Below, one piece after another: positions 35,401 through 50,400 of a DNA stretch of 64,000 bases. Source of the DNA: Owenia fusiformis (taxonomy: Eukaryota; Annelida; Polychaeta; Sabellida; Oweniidae); assembly GCA_903813345.2 (NCBI GenBank), contig CAIIXF020000012.1, forward strand, positions 28,470,684 to 28,534,683, in the 5' to 3' direction. Below the pieces are notes generated by a model. It did no database searches, was not told where the DNA came from, and saw only the letters and a program-made list of their open reading frames with translations. The first letter of the stretch is position 1, and each line of letters begins with the position of its first letter. A program made the translations under genes and the position numbers.

Positions 35401-38400
35401 TTATGCATCTCAAATGTGTGCTCAAAATGGTATAAATATAGTCTTGTTTTGTTATATTTATTTAGAATCATAAAATCAACAGTTCAAAATCAATGGATTT
35501 TGACTGTCTCCTCTACAGCTACATATAATTCAGGGCAAATAATATCTGCTTTCAAATATTTGCATCTGCTCCCCAAACACCCCTTACAGGTACAATGGAG
35601 GAGATTATTCCCTTGCATAACTTGGACCAAACATCTTTTGTAATCCATACAGGAATCCTTTTAGCCTATCAATAGTGGGAGTACTTTACTCCATTTATGG
35701 AGTAATGGCAAATGTTGATAAGGTGTTAATATGTTATCCTGTGGCCTGCAATATATGCACCTTGGATCATACACTGAATTAAGAGATTTTGAGTACGTAA
35801 AATACGGGAAAAGGAGCTCTTTGTAATGATAAATCTTTCTAGCCACATTCTCTAGTTTTCATGTTAGTCATACAACATACATTGATTGTATTGAAATATT
35901 AATTTATGATTGTGATGTCCCGCACTTCTAGGGTCCCAGAGAAGAGCTTAGCTTTTGGAACACTTGCATTACTCTTGGCATGATAGGCCATACAGTGAAT
36001 ACAATTGTTGAGATGGGGCAAGAACAATATAGCACATTCGACAAAAGACAACTTGAAAACCTAACAGTACCATTTGATAGAACCATATCCAGGAACAAAG
36101 TTCTTCAGTTAATTAGGCCTCCAAAACCTCCATTCATAACAGATTATGGAAAACTATAATTCCTCCATTAAATTAAATTTTGAATGACCATGCCAAAAAT
36201 TAGATCATTAACATGCTAAAACCCAACAGTGAAAATATGCAGAACATGAACATAAATGATTGTGCAAATTAAGTAATATTTCTTCCCCACATATAAAACA
36301 TAGAAATGGAACAAGGGAGAAGGTATATCATACTAATTCTCTTGTAAATTTCCTAAGATGTGCCAAGAACAAGAGTGATCTGTTTTCCTTCCAGACATCA
36401 AAACTTTATGCTAAAAAAACTGAGTGTCAATTTGGATTGCATACTGAAAGAGGAAATCTTATCAGTATCTACCTTCCCATGTTATTATTGCAGAATATGG
36501 CCATGGCAAAACTTTAGCCCTTTCCTTATGCAATCATTGCATGTGATGCCATATCTGCATTCTAATACTGTTCTAAATCATCTGATTTCCGATCTGGATT
36601 TCTTCTGATACATGTACCATAGAATGAGAGACATTGCAGTTATAAAGTCATTTGTAATTCTGATATATGACAAAACATGCAAACGAGAGAATGTCAATCG
36701 GGATTAGAAGTGACTTATCGCCCTTGTAATTTAGCAGTGGGACAGTTTGGTGTATGTTTGGGCATAAATGCACCTTTAAGGCCTAATTTTTCAGGATATT
36801 TTCAAAATTTCGGGTCAGATTTGCGGTTAAGGGGCCAATTTTGGTAAAAGAGGCTAGGCTACTCACACTACTGATAGGCTACCAGTATACAAAAGATGTT
36901 GCATATGCAAAAGACTTATCGTCCATTGTTCCTGTAATATAAGGAGTGTTTGGGGAGAAGATGCAAATATTTGAAAGTAGATCTTATTGTCTCTGGGCTA
37001 TATGTAGCTGCATCCTTCAGGGGAGACAGTCAAATCCATAAATTCTGAACTTCTGATTTTATGAATCTCAATAAATATGACAAAACAAGACTATATTTAT
37101 ACCATTTTGGGCACGCATTGAGATGCATATGTTGCATACTGTGAGAGTTATATCAAGGTGAGATATAGTTGCCCCTGGGATGTCAGATTCAGAAGCTAAA
37201 ATGAAAATTTCAATTCAAAAAAGGTGTAATAATTTTTTCTACATCTCATGAATAATATTATGACAAAGCAAGACCATATGCCCCATTTTTGGTATATTTG
37301 AGTTGTATATGTTACATAATTTTAGAAATTATTGAGGGACGTCAGAAGCTAAAATTAAAATTAACATTTTTTAAATGTATAATCATATTCCTACATCTTA
37401 TTAGTATAATATTATGACAAAGCAAGAGTACATACACCATTTTGAGTACATTTGAGATACATATGCTCCATATTTTGGAAGTTATTAAGGTGAGATATGG
37501 TCACCCCTGGGACGTCAGAAGCCAAAATGAGAATTAATATTTTTTTAAATGTACAATCATTTTCCTACATCTTATTAGTAATATTATGACGAGACAAGAT
37601 TATATACACCATTTTGAGCACATTTGAGATACATATGCTCCATATTTTGGAAATTATTAAGGTGAGATATGGTCACCCCTGGAACGTCAGAAGCTAAAAT
37701 GAAAATTAATATTTTTAAAAATGTACAATCATTTTCTTACATCTTATTAGTAATATTATGACTAGACAAGACTATAAACACCATTTTGAGCAAATCTGAG
37801 ATACATATGCTCCATATTTTGGAAGTTATTAAGGTGAGATATGGTCACCCCTGGAACGTCAGAAGCTAAAATGAAAATTAATATTTTTTAAAATGTACAA
37901 TCATTTTTCTACATATTATTAGTAATATTATGACAAGGCAAGACTATATACACCATTTTGAGCATATTTGAGATACATACATACATACATACTTGTATGC
38001 TCCATATTTTGGAAGTTAATATTGTGAGATATGGTCACCCCTATCCTGAATGATGCCACAATTTTAAATTTCAATAATCTTTTTCTCCGAAGGTACAAAA
38101 GCTATTGATCTAATTTTAAGTATGTGGTATGAACATATATAGGTCCTTCAGAATGAATTTTTTCAGTTCATTTTGTACCTTGACGAATCTAAAATAAGTT
38201 ATAACACGTGGTAGAAGTACGAAAATAGGTGGCGCCCCTGTAGTGAATTTCAAGATATGCCCTTTTTTTCACCCTAATAAACCCAAGAAAATTCATACTG
38301 ATTGTAAATAATGTTTTTGATAAGATTTTATTAGTATTTCAATGTCATTTTACTATTAAAATGTGTTAAAAAATTATTTTATACCCCTACCCCCTGTTTG

Positions 38401-41400
38401 AAAATGAATAGATGGCGCCTCTTTAACTGCCCATAGCAAATTCGTTTACCACACATTTTTACTCCACCCAAGATGAATTTATTCTAGAGAGTGTCTGGAA
38501 CAAAATGATACCCACAAACCTTTTTTCCGAGCCGAGTAACGAAATCAGACCTAGGGACAGCACTACTATTTATTTTGAGAAAAACAATTCTTATTTATAT
38601 CTGTTTACCCAGATGCGAGTAGGCAGTTGCCAGTTTCATCACCAGGTGACTAATACTGGGTGAATAACAAGGCAGGGTTTTAGAATTAGTGTCTCTTAAC
38701 TTGAATAGCCATCAGTTTTAGTGGTTCAATTTTCACGTTTTACGATTTTTTAACATGGGGTCTGTTGAGTCTCCCCTAACTAAAAGTCACATTTTTAAAA
38801 TAATTAAATTTAATTTGATAAATAATTTTTAAAACCACAATTTTAGATGTAATTTTACAATGACGAATTCAGGATTATTTCTACTCGCAGCTAGTCTATA
38901 GTAAAGTTTCTTAACAGACATCGATCTTTTGATGCCTCCCTAATATTGCCATGTCCTCTATGTGTATTTTAGTTTACATCCGATTTCCCACATATAATTA
39001 TGACTTAAACCATTGATTGTTTATTTTGTATATTATATTGACTTAAATGATTGTTTATTTCAGATTACCTCCAACCCATATATGTATGACCCACACGTGG
39101 AGCTCATTTCATTGCTCAGAGCTGAAGGGGAACTTACAAAGTTACGTGAGGCCCGTGAGAGAATGAGTAATATATTTCCATTGACAGAAAGTAAGTTTTA
39201 TATCATATTAAATCTAACAAAATGGGAGTTAAGGAAAATATTAATGCCATTTAAATGAAGAAGAATGAACTGTGAATGTAAAATGTTCAAATTAATTAAA
39301 ATTGAAAGAAGGGACATCCCATTTTCACTATATCATCAGACATTTTAACCTTTGAAATCAAGACTATCTTGAAATAAGCCTCTTAAGCCTCCTGAGTAAT
39401 TCGTAGGGGTGAGACGGGTTGAAAAATTCCGATTTGGGTCTTGTTCGATTCAGATAGGAGAAATGACGATTCAAGTCTCCGGGGTCTCGTCTAACCCCTA
39501 GTAACTGGATATGCATTTCAGAGCTGTGGCTAGAATGGTTAAAGGATGAGGTACCCCTTGCAGCTGACAGCCCAAGTGAAAGGATAAGAATTAATGGATT
39601 GTTTGACAGAGCTGTGAATGACTATATGTGTACGTATTTTGACATGTATTTTATCACACTTTTTAAAAGTACTGTCTTGTCATTGCCTTGTACTGATTGG
39701 CATTTGGATGCCACGTCAGTCTTGTCATCAAAGTTTTAGGAAAACAGTTGTTTAACCTAAAGATGATAGATTTTAATTAAGTCAATAGGCCAAGGGACTG
39801 TAAAAGTGTTCCACTCACTTATAGAGGTGTTCCACTTGAACGATTTTACTGTATTACAATCAATGTAGGCCCTAAGGATCTGAAACCTGCTGGCCAATAT
39901 GGCATAATGGACCAGTTGCAATGTTATTTTCCTATACCTAGTGAAAAAGCTGATCGGTATCAAAAGTAATCAAGTAATGACTAGCGGACAAGCCGTAAGG
40001 TAGAACTCTCCTTACTTTTTGTACCATTGAGATACATGCAATGCGATGCAATTTAATAAATTGACAAAGTTCAGATTAGAATTTCTTAAATCGCAGCCCA
40101 TCGATTTTCAAAGAATTTCAGAGAAATACAGCAAAGCATCTCACCTCCATGTCAAAAAAATTTCAACAAAAATATCCCACGAAAATCAAAAAGGATAGTA
40201 CACTCAGTCTCTAAGTGTCTACACTGATTACAATACTTATACTTGCAGCTGTTTCCGTGTGGCTCGAGTACGTTCAATACTCAATAGGTGGCCTTGCAAG
40301 CGAGGATGGTCTAGCAAACACACGTCAAGTGTTTGAACGGGCATTGGTAGCCGTAGGCCTGCACGTCTCAAAGGGTGCCCATATATGGGAAGCATATCGG
40401 GAATTTGAACTCGCAATTCTTGCAGGTTTACAGGTAAATAAAAGACCATTCTAAGTGAAGCATATATTTTAGGAAGTAAACTTTAACATGTATTTAACTT
40501 AAAAGCACTTACAGATTTTGTCTCAGCCTTCAAATGTCCTCTCGTATATAAAATTAACCATGTCTGAAGTATTTTCCAAGCATGTCATCAAAGAGCCATC
40601 AGTAAAACCTGTCGAGTGGAACATCTTTGGTCTTCCACTTTGGAGTTGTTCTCCTTGCAGAGGTTCTTTTTCTTTAAGTTAATGGGAGCAAGGACTCGTA
40701 TAGATGGCAGTTAACTAACTAGGTTGTTGTTCACATCAGGCCCATTGATTTGTGTGTAAATATTGCTGTTTTAAAACTTCACCACAAATTCACTACATTT
40801 ATCAAATAAATATCAAAATTTCCTTCATTATTATTTACAAACATGTTTTAAGATTCAAAATCATAAGGTTTTGGACATTTCCAATAAAACTTATATTGGG
40901 AGATTTTAGAGCAATTTTTACATGTTAAAGTATGCTATTAAACCTATTGAATTTTATGCCATCTATTGACAGTCCTGAAGGCCATTGGTAATAGGACATA
41001 ACCTGTTTCAATTATGGAGGTGTAACACTAAGAAAGGTGTTTCACTTAACAGATTTTACTGTATTCATTAAAAATAAAAATTATTCTTTTATTGTAACAT
41101 CTTTGTAACATTTATGCATCTTGATTCACAAGGTTTCGATTGTTCCTACCTCAACTTGATAAATCTGCCCGATTTAACCGACCACTGCGTAAATAAACCC
41201 CAGCTGAGTTCACTCTCAATATTGCTCCTCCTGGCAGTTGCCCGCAGAGTTTTGTGAGACTCCACAAAACCAATCCGCCAATCAACAATGCAATATTTAT
41301 TCAGTCCATATAGGAATTTTCAATATTTTGTCACGTGACAAAGCAGAGCGTTCTGATTGGGTCCGTGGACTTAACACCGGGCTATGAACCGCCACATATG

Positions 41401-44400
41401 AATGGGAGAAACAAATAGACCTTTTATGCCACGGGGTGTTTAGACCCAGTGGAAAGTGACGATGACATTTATGGATATCTTTGTTTTCTTATCTTTATTA
41501 TTTCAGCCTGCCCCGGGATCAACAGCAACAACAGAGCAGCAAGAGAAACTGGATGACCAGGTGAAGAAGATTTCCACCTTGTTCAGGAGGCAGCTGGCAG
41601 TTCCTTTGATAGGTGAGTACATATATACAGTCAATCTCTAACAGTACTGTATGGTACCATATCATTTTAACTACAGTATTGCAGGGTACCGTAAAATATG
41701 GTGCTTCAAAATATTGTACCGTGAATCATGATTTCATAGTGCGGATTGGGGTGTACATAAGTGATCTTTCTTGTATTAAGCTTTTGACAGTCAGGCTTTC
41801 TGGATCGGTTTGAAACTGAGGCACTTTTCATTTTTGGCAGTTTTTGACAGTTGTCTTAGAGATGCATATTATGGACCAACCAGACTTGAGGCAAGTGCCT
41901 CACCAACACATTACAAAAATATATATTTTTTGACATTTTCAGCTAAAAATTATGGAAATAAAGTCCAAATGTAAAAAATTACCTCTTAAGGCTAAATTTG
42001 CCACACATTCTATTTATTTTGCCTCACCTATTTACATTTGCCTCACCTAATTTTAGATCTTGGCTACATCACTTCATATAAGTACACCTAATCTCCTTGC
42101 TAGACTAATTTAAACTTTTCTTCTTAGATATGGAAGCCACTTGGACTGAATATGTAGATTTTGTGGATGAGGTGGATAGCTATGTGGAACAGACCTATAA
42201 GAAAGCCCTGGCTAGACTCCAGAAACTCATGCCCTTTGAAGATAGTTTGGTGAGTTAAGTCCCTGATCAAACTTGAATATAGACAAGTTGTTTTCATATA
42301 GATGGAACGTAATTTGTTTCATCCTTTCGTCTAATGCCTTAGTCACATGAGGCCATTGCTTGTATCCTTAATAGCAAATTGCATTTTCCCTACCTGGTTC
42401 TGATAATGATAGCTTAGTTAGTTTTCTTTTTGAGTTGGGGTTGATTGTTAATTCATCATGTATACAAATTCATAATATTGAAATTACAGTTATTTTACTC
42501 CTCATTCCATCTTTTTATTAATTCTTCAATGCATTTTTTATATAATACAAATGTAATAAATAACTCAACTTCATTTACTTCAGGGTATAATCAATTGTCT
42601 ATTTTGGACGTTTCAATTAATATATCACCAGAATGGAGAATTTACACAAAAATTTACACATGTATTTTCTGTATATGTAAATGGGCGATGGAAGGCCGTG
42701 GGTGGCGAATAAAATACAACAGAAACTATGATTTAAAATGTCTAAAAAAGTCTATTTCAAAATCTGATACATGTATCTCTGCAACAATTGACTAACTAAC
42801 TGACTTACTGGGCAACACCCAAACTCATGAGTGAGTGAATGTGATCTATATATATAACATGAAGACATGAATGAAAAGTAAAAACAAACACAGCATGAAA
42901 CAACATACAAAACTGGTTTAAACAATAGAACATATATACAAAAGTGACTTGCAAACAACATGGTTATAAATATCTGAAATACTGGATGTAAAAGTAGTTG
43001 ATGCAAGAGGATTAAAAGGACCTGTTAAAATGAACAAGGAAACAAATCGGGATTGATCAATATGAAATTCAAAATATGAAATAGCCTGGTTACATATACT
43101 ACAAATGAATTTTATATAATATAATACAAATGTATTTTCTATACAATACAAAAGCTAAGTAGTTATAAAATAATTCAAAAGTTTTATTGTTTTATATGAA
43201 TCTATTTTCCATTTTAGGACCTGGCAAGCTCTCCAAGTTTGGAGGATTTCCAGAAGTATATCGAGTTTGAGAGTAAAGATGGTGAACCTGCAAGAATACA
43301 GTGCATCTATGAGAGAACGATAACAGTACATTGTCTCATACCAGAACTATGGCTTCAGTATCTCAACTACCTGGTAGGTAGACAGCTCCCCCCCCCCACA
43401 CACACAAGCTGTTGTCACATACTTTGATTCATTAAAGAGAAATATGAGTTTGATCATGAAATTTTGCATACTTTAACTTTGTACAATTTGTGACACTATA
43501 TTCATTTATAAATCACTGGATACTTCTATAAAAACAAGGCACAGGGTGAACAATATTGTATCTAAATATTAAAAATGTCCATTTACCCTTTGTATGAAGA
43601 AACTTCCCTGAAACTTTATAATATATTTTTGAAATGTGCAGAAAAACAAAGTAAGACACCAAGGTCATGCTAGCTGATGAAAATTTTATTAACATTAAAG
43701 ATTATCATTCGTGAACAATGCAGTGATCAGTGTGTATCTTGAAACTGTGACCACATTTTCCAGGACAGTAAGCTGAAGATCCCTACAGTGATATTCTCAG
43801 TGTATGAACGGGCATCTAGAAACTGTCCCTGGTCTGTTGGTATATGGCAGGGTTACTTGAGGGCAGCAGAAAGACACACTCAACCTGAAGATAAGACCAA
43901 AGGTAAATTATTGACCTCTGGAGAGGTTAACTGTCAAACTCATTGGAGGGATATCATTTTCAGTCATTTATGCACCATGTTAAGGATTGCCTTAGATTCT
44001 TCCAGACAGTTAGGGCCTGTAATTTGACACACATTATTGTCCCTGTGGATGGGTTGGATGGATGTAATTTTCAGTCATATAATTATGCACCATGTGAATG
44101 ATTGCATGAGACATCCAAGCAGTGAGAGTTGGGAATTTGACACACATTATTGCACCATGGGGTTGGATTTTGACATGCATTTCACTCCAGGGACTGGGGA
44201 CTTTTGAAATACATATTACCAGTTCTCTAAATTTTGAGTATATTTAACCAGGTATTAATACTCCAAGGGTCGGGAAATTGATCCTCCTTAGGTTGATCCC
44301 AAGCAAGGGAATTTGACAACCCAATTTTTATTTTCCCTAATGGGAGTCTCCCGCAAACCTTTGTTTGGATGATGCATTACTCCTGTCATATATATCGAGA

Positions 44401-47400
44401 AAATTAATGTTTTAGATTTTGAAAAATCATTTTAATCTAGAGCTATGATGAGAGAGCTAACCTCCCATCCATTTAACTATAAAAGGATGGACCTTTTTCA
44501 TTGGTCTAGGACTGAATCATTATCATTCCCAATCGGTCAACACTGATTTATTAATCACATATCTTAGAAACAAAATTGGTGTATCAAAACTTTGTAGAAT
44601 GCTTCATACAGTTGGTACATCAATTCTGTGTAGTAGCCATTTGTGGAGTGTTTCTGACTCCTTATTTTTATGACATTTTCCTTTTCAGAGATATTTGACA
44701 AGGGTCTACAAGGAGGGTTTGCAGAAAGTGGTGATTATCTTCAGTTATGGCATTCCTACATTGACTATATTAGAAGAACTGTCAATTGGGAGGAAGGTAC
44801 AGACATTTATTAAAATATAGTGAATCTTTCTCTCGTGGACATATTTCTCTCTAATGAACACCTCTTTGGGAAACATCTGTCTCTACTGAATACCTCTCTG
44901 TAGTGAACACCTGTCTCTTAACACCTTTCTCAAGTGAAAAAATGTCTTGTGAACACCTCTTTAAGGAACACCTGTTTCTACTGAACACCTCTATATAGTA
45001 AATACCTTTCTCTTATACACCTTTCTCAAGTGAAAAAAAATTCTAGTGAACACCTCTTTAGGCAACACCTTTCTCTACTGAACACCTTTATTTATAAACA
45101 CCTTTCCCAAGTGAAAAATCTGTATTTAGTGAACACATCTTTATTGAGCATGTCTCTGGTAACCATCATTTCTCGACATATGTGACATAGTGACTCCCTG
45201 GCCCCTTATTAACTCCTTGTAAACCCCAAAGCAAGCAAAAATGAAAAATGCTCTGGTATTAAAGGGTGACGCATGTCGTTTAGCAAATTGAACGCTCGTT
45301 TCTGGTGTTGCTCACCATTTAGTATAAAAGGCTCGATCCCAGAATAATACTCAAGGGTTCAAAGGCTCGAGGTCGTTGTGTCAACTAGACCTCTAACTTT
45401 TATATAACATTGGTACAGTATAGATCGTCACACATTTAGAAAAGGGAGATTTTCATTTTATACGGGAAGCTTATCGGAACCCTTTAAAGAGGTTAACCAA
45501 CCTTTGTATCTAATTTTACAGATCACACTGAGAGCCTAGAGAAACTAAGGACCACATTTGACCAAGCAATTGAGTACATGCAGAATGGTAAGTGTAGAAA
45601 TTTCTGTGTAGTTTAGTCCCTCGTGCTCCTTTAACTCTACAGACTGAACCATTTCTCTGGATTTGAACCTAACACTTTGAAATTTTTGACATTTGTGGCG
45701 TTTTTTTGTTGTATGACGGCGGTGCAAGTGAATTTGATGTGGTTGCGTCGTATTCATTTGTTTTACACAGCTGTATTTCACACATACAGGGTGTTCCAAA
45801 AGTAACAGGACTGGTGCTGGCATTTTGTCAATTTTGCACCGAGTATCTTCTAATTTACACAAATTGTACTTTGAAGTATTGCAACTTAAATCATAAAGTT
45901 TCAGAAAAAATGATGAAATGCGGTTAGAGTTATGGTTACTATAGTAACATGACATTCCAATACCCGGGGCAACTTTTTTCCTGAAAATGTGATATCTAAC
46001 ATTTTTGTATTCCTGAAGAAAGTATCTAATTCACCTATTATAATACATCATTTCTTGTTTATTTGATTAGTTCCTTTGTTGTAAAGGTGTTGCTATAAAA
46101 CTCAGATTCAAGTATAATCTCATAATGATAACAATATTTATTATTCAATTTCCAGGAATATCTCTATGTATAAAAGTCTGAACAATTCACGGTTGAGTTT
46201 TTGAAAAGACCCAATTTGAAGCCAGTCATCTACCTTGATAGCGTGCATGCCCGCAGGTCACCATTAAAGACCATGCAGCTATAGAGGAGCTAGGTCTTGA
46301 GGTCTAAAACCATGCACCATACTCCTCTGATCATGCAATATCTAATTTGTTTTACTTATTTTGAGAATGGAATGCTAATTAGTGCTGTAAGACCTTTAAA
46401 GATGAGAATGACCTTCTCCAAATTGTCCAATCGACCCTGCGTGACATGTCCTCAAATGGGTTCACTCATGTGTTTGGGTCATGGATACAGAGTACTACTC
46501 TTGTACTGACCAAAGAGGAGCCTTCTTTTCAAAGTAGAGGATAGTATAGGAATATCAAATGATGTATTTAGCAAATGTAATTCCCACCAGTTGTTGCATT
46601 TCAACTTTGATATGGCATGTACAAAATGATATGGCATGTAGAAAATGCTTAATGTCTCTGTAACTTTTTGCGTGGAATGCTGCCCCGGGTATTGTGATGT
46701 CATGTTACTATATCAACCATAACTCTACCCGAGTTTCCCATATTTTGTTGAAACTTTGCAGTGTTAGTAACAATACATAACATAAAAGTACATTATGTAA
46801 AATTTTGAAGACGATTGGTGCATATTTAAGAAAATGCCAACCACCAATTTTAAGGATTAAAATCTTGCTCACGGTCACAAAAGCATGTACAAAAATACAG
46901 TGTTAATCTCAAATTTTCACTTCGACGTCTACTTTTGGTGCAATTTGTGACATTTTGGTGCAATTCTGTGATCACCTGTTTTTTACTATATCATGAGTAT
47001 CGGACAGTTATACTTTTTAGCAGAGTAAAGGGAAATATGAATTTTGCAAGTATATTTGACTAACAAGAGTTACTCTTCTGTCACCAGGCTGATAACAATT
47101 AAAGTTCTATCGGCAAATTGATAATAAGATATAATATAGGAGTTTAACTTCTTCTGTATGAATAGTAGCTCATGACATGCAGAATATACAACAGAGTGTC
47201 TTCAAATGTCATGCATTATGACAAAACATGCCATAACAGGGGTTTCAATAGAATTTCACACAACAGGCTAAATAAATGAAAACAACAGGCAAAATCAATG
47301 GAAATCATAAAAACATGGAAAGGTTGCTAAAAACAACAGGCAATTTTGTGAAAACAAATGGTGAAAATTGCCTGTTGCCTGCTGCTATTGAAACCCCTGC

Positions 47401-50400
47401 ATAAGCTCGGAGACTCTAGTTTATCATGTCCTTTGCCTCAGAGCCCCTGCTAAGTTAAACTCAAGTTCCCTCACATACTACTTTAAAGGTTAATTAGTCT
47501 TGCTTAAAAGACCCTTTACTCCCCCCCCCCTCCTTTATCCTTCTCTTCTTATATTGCCAGGTAAAGAGAGTGAAGGTGTCAGGAGGGGGTGGATACAGTC
47601 TTTGAGCAAGACTAAAGGTTAATTTAAGAGTAATCAAATCAAATCAAGAGTAGTGCTAGAAAATAAGAATAAGTATAAGAAAAAAACACTGCTAGAAAAA
47701 CTGTTTATTTACTTTAAAGTGTCTCACATATTCAATCAAAATTTGCCATGCAAACATGTTAGTCTACTTTACTGGCCCCCCTTGCTGTAACAAGGAACCC
47801 AAAACACATTAAAACGTAAACATAAACCAATTAGTCACTTCACTATGAAAGTGAGGGGTGTTAGTCCATGCACACAGCGTATTCTGCTAATACATATTTG
47901 CTAACACAATATCAGTGGTCATTTACTGTGTCAACTTAGTAACCCTTGCATATCGTGCTCACTCAAGTATTGAATATTTTTTTATGATCTAAATGTGTGG
48001 GTTTATAAAAAAATGTGATATATTTTAGTTAGAAATACATTAATTAATATATTCATCCAAACAGCACTAGAATGCGGGAAGAAAGAGCAATGGTGACAAA
48101 ATGCAGACAGAATTTTCTGTAAGGGTTTCAAACATTTCTGGACACAATCATACACGTACTTCATGTGTACTGTTATTTTTAGTGCTGTATTTATAGATAT
48201 AATTTCACGTATTAAAATCATATTTTCCAGCAATGACTTCAAATTCGGAACCACACCCATATCACATTTTCTTCAATAACTCCAAACATGTGTAAACATT
48301 GACCATGTGCATATAAATTCAGATTTCACGAGCTCTTTCCTATTCGAGTACTTCATACACCCCTGCATGGATTTGAGATGGATTCGCCTTTTATACGTGA
48401 GCCGACACACTCGCAAACGCTGATTGGATAAAGATTGCGAGAATCTTTAACTCGAGTTGTTAGGATGTACTTTAGATATGCAATTATATAGATACTTGCT
48501 CCTAGTAATTAGAGATAAATCAGTGTTATCCGCTTGAAGGTTTTAGATACAGGGTTTATCCTGAGGGAATAGAGAGACTAATGAAGATAACATATTTAGC
48601 TAGACTGGCAAATGTTCCAAGGAGAGATATGAAAGAGTTATGCACTTGGTCAGGTATTGAGATGATTTAAGGACTTTATTGATTATCATTCCTCAAAAGT
48701 GTTGTTTCAAACTTTGCAAGAGATGTGTAGCATTGAGTGCTAAGTTTTGGAAACAACACCTGGGTGGAATGAATCAGCCACAATGCATTGAGTCTTCAGC
48801 TTAAATTCTTTTCACACATTGCAACATATTTTGTACAATATCACTTAAAAGATACAAAATAACTTTTTGCAAGGGTCAATTTGTCACCTTGACAACCATT
48901 TAACACTTACCATTTGCCCTGCATAAGCACTTGGCTTGTTACTCCCTATGATGCTATATGATCACCCTATCGGTTTCATTAGTTTCACTAGAATCTAAAA
49001 ATGACCTTTGGTACATTAGAGTAGTATTGCAATGCAGTTATATGGAATAGCTTGTTCTGATTGGCTGGAATTGGACATACCTTGTCTAGCTATGTGTGAA
49101 GTGAATAATATTTCTTTTACACTGCTACATTAACATATGTGACATATGTAACTTGACAATCCTTTGTTTGGTTTGTGTGTTCACTTTTACCTGTTGAGTG
49201 TTGTATGTTCACTTTCAGTACAAGTTTGTCCTGCTCCAGTAGAAGTAGAAGTGCTAGTTTTGGGGAGCAGCTTCGTTAAGAGACTTGAGACTTATGTTAA
49301 AGACCACCCTTGGTACTGGAGTCCCCCAGGGTTCAACTTCACATATGTCCCATTTAGTGGAGGTTACATAGAGGATATTATCAATATAGCTAGGAATTAT
49401 ATAGAGAGCAATCACTTTCAAATAGCTTATGTTCAATGTGGGGGTAATGATGCGTCCCACCATAGTAGACCCCAGGATGAACCCTTGGATAGAATAGCTC
49501 TGAATTTGCACAATGAAATGTGGAGATTAGCCAAGACAGTGTTACAAAAACTGACACCAGGGGGAATTGTTGTGATTGGGAAGATCCCGCAACGCTGGTT
49601 AACACCAGTAAACTTTTATCGCAACAACTGAGCATGCTGTACGCTGTAATTACGTCATCTCAAAGTTGAATCAGCTTCTCCAGGAAAAGGCTGAGGCATC
49701 ACCTTCGGTCATGTTCTCTGATACTAAAGGTATAGAGGAAGACTTCAAAGCAGTGTTAGAAGATGGAACTCATTTTAACGAGAGAGGATATGAACTCTGG
49801 CAAGATAGTATGAAGTTAGCAATAGAGGAGGCGTATTCTAGGCTGCCCAAAAGTAAGTTAAACATGAAAATGAATGTATCATATAGTGATTTAATCAGTC
49901 AGAGTCTAGGTGTATTTGGCAAGGATTATAGGGTGAGACAACAGAGGGTATGAAATCAGGCAATATAGTATAAAGTTAGCATTTGAGGAGGCATATTCTA
50001 GGCTGCCCAAGAGTAAGTTAAAGTGTGCGCCTGACCCGGCTACGTATAGCACAGAGTTTATACTGGCGGATTAGACTAGTTCATTTTTTATATGTGTGTG
50101 AAAGCTTTCTCTTATTTGCGTTTTTTCGTTTAGTACGGTTTTGTTATAATTGCCGAGGTCATATAACCGGGATAAAACAATGATTATCGTTGACTGCCCA
50201 CACACAAAACATACGTTGAGTGAACAGTGTTATTACAAACAACAGGCTTTAGAATACAAAGCGTAGTGTGATAATAAGCTGCACACTACCACTGCTGCAT
50301 GTACATATTACTAATTTACTAGGGCTCCCAAAGAGTGGATAGGGAGGTTGTGTTTGTCACTTTTAAATTTTACATTTCAAAATTGTCATTTTACATGTCA

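Larger units (their letters stand above)
30214..38563. mobile_element. 8.35-kb palindromic element in SART3 intron 1
   Basis: The ends GTGCTGTCCCTAGGTCTGAT and its inverse are flanked by TA (30212-30213, 38564-38565). The inverted arms run from 30214 to about 35650, excluding the insertion at 31625-35241, and back from about 36890 to 38563. Each arm has about 530 bases of unique end (with GCGCCATCTATTCATTTTCA), then 172-bp tandem repeats, then a further unique segment. The centre (about 35650-36890) holds one open segment (35932-36159) of unknown nature. No known transposase was recognised. TA target and giant arms point to a cut-and-paste DNA element of unclear superfamily, now non-autonomous. 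Confidence 0.75.

Noticed and set aside
42445-43151. Open frames in SART3 intron 6
   Set aside because: AT-rich random frames; SART3 exons 6 and 7 join in phase without them.
45545-45955. 136-codon minus-strand frame
   Set aside because: It covers SART3 exon 10 antisense and the mariner terminus, with no protein resemblance or splice context.
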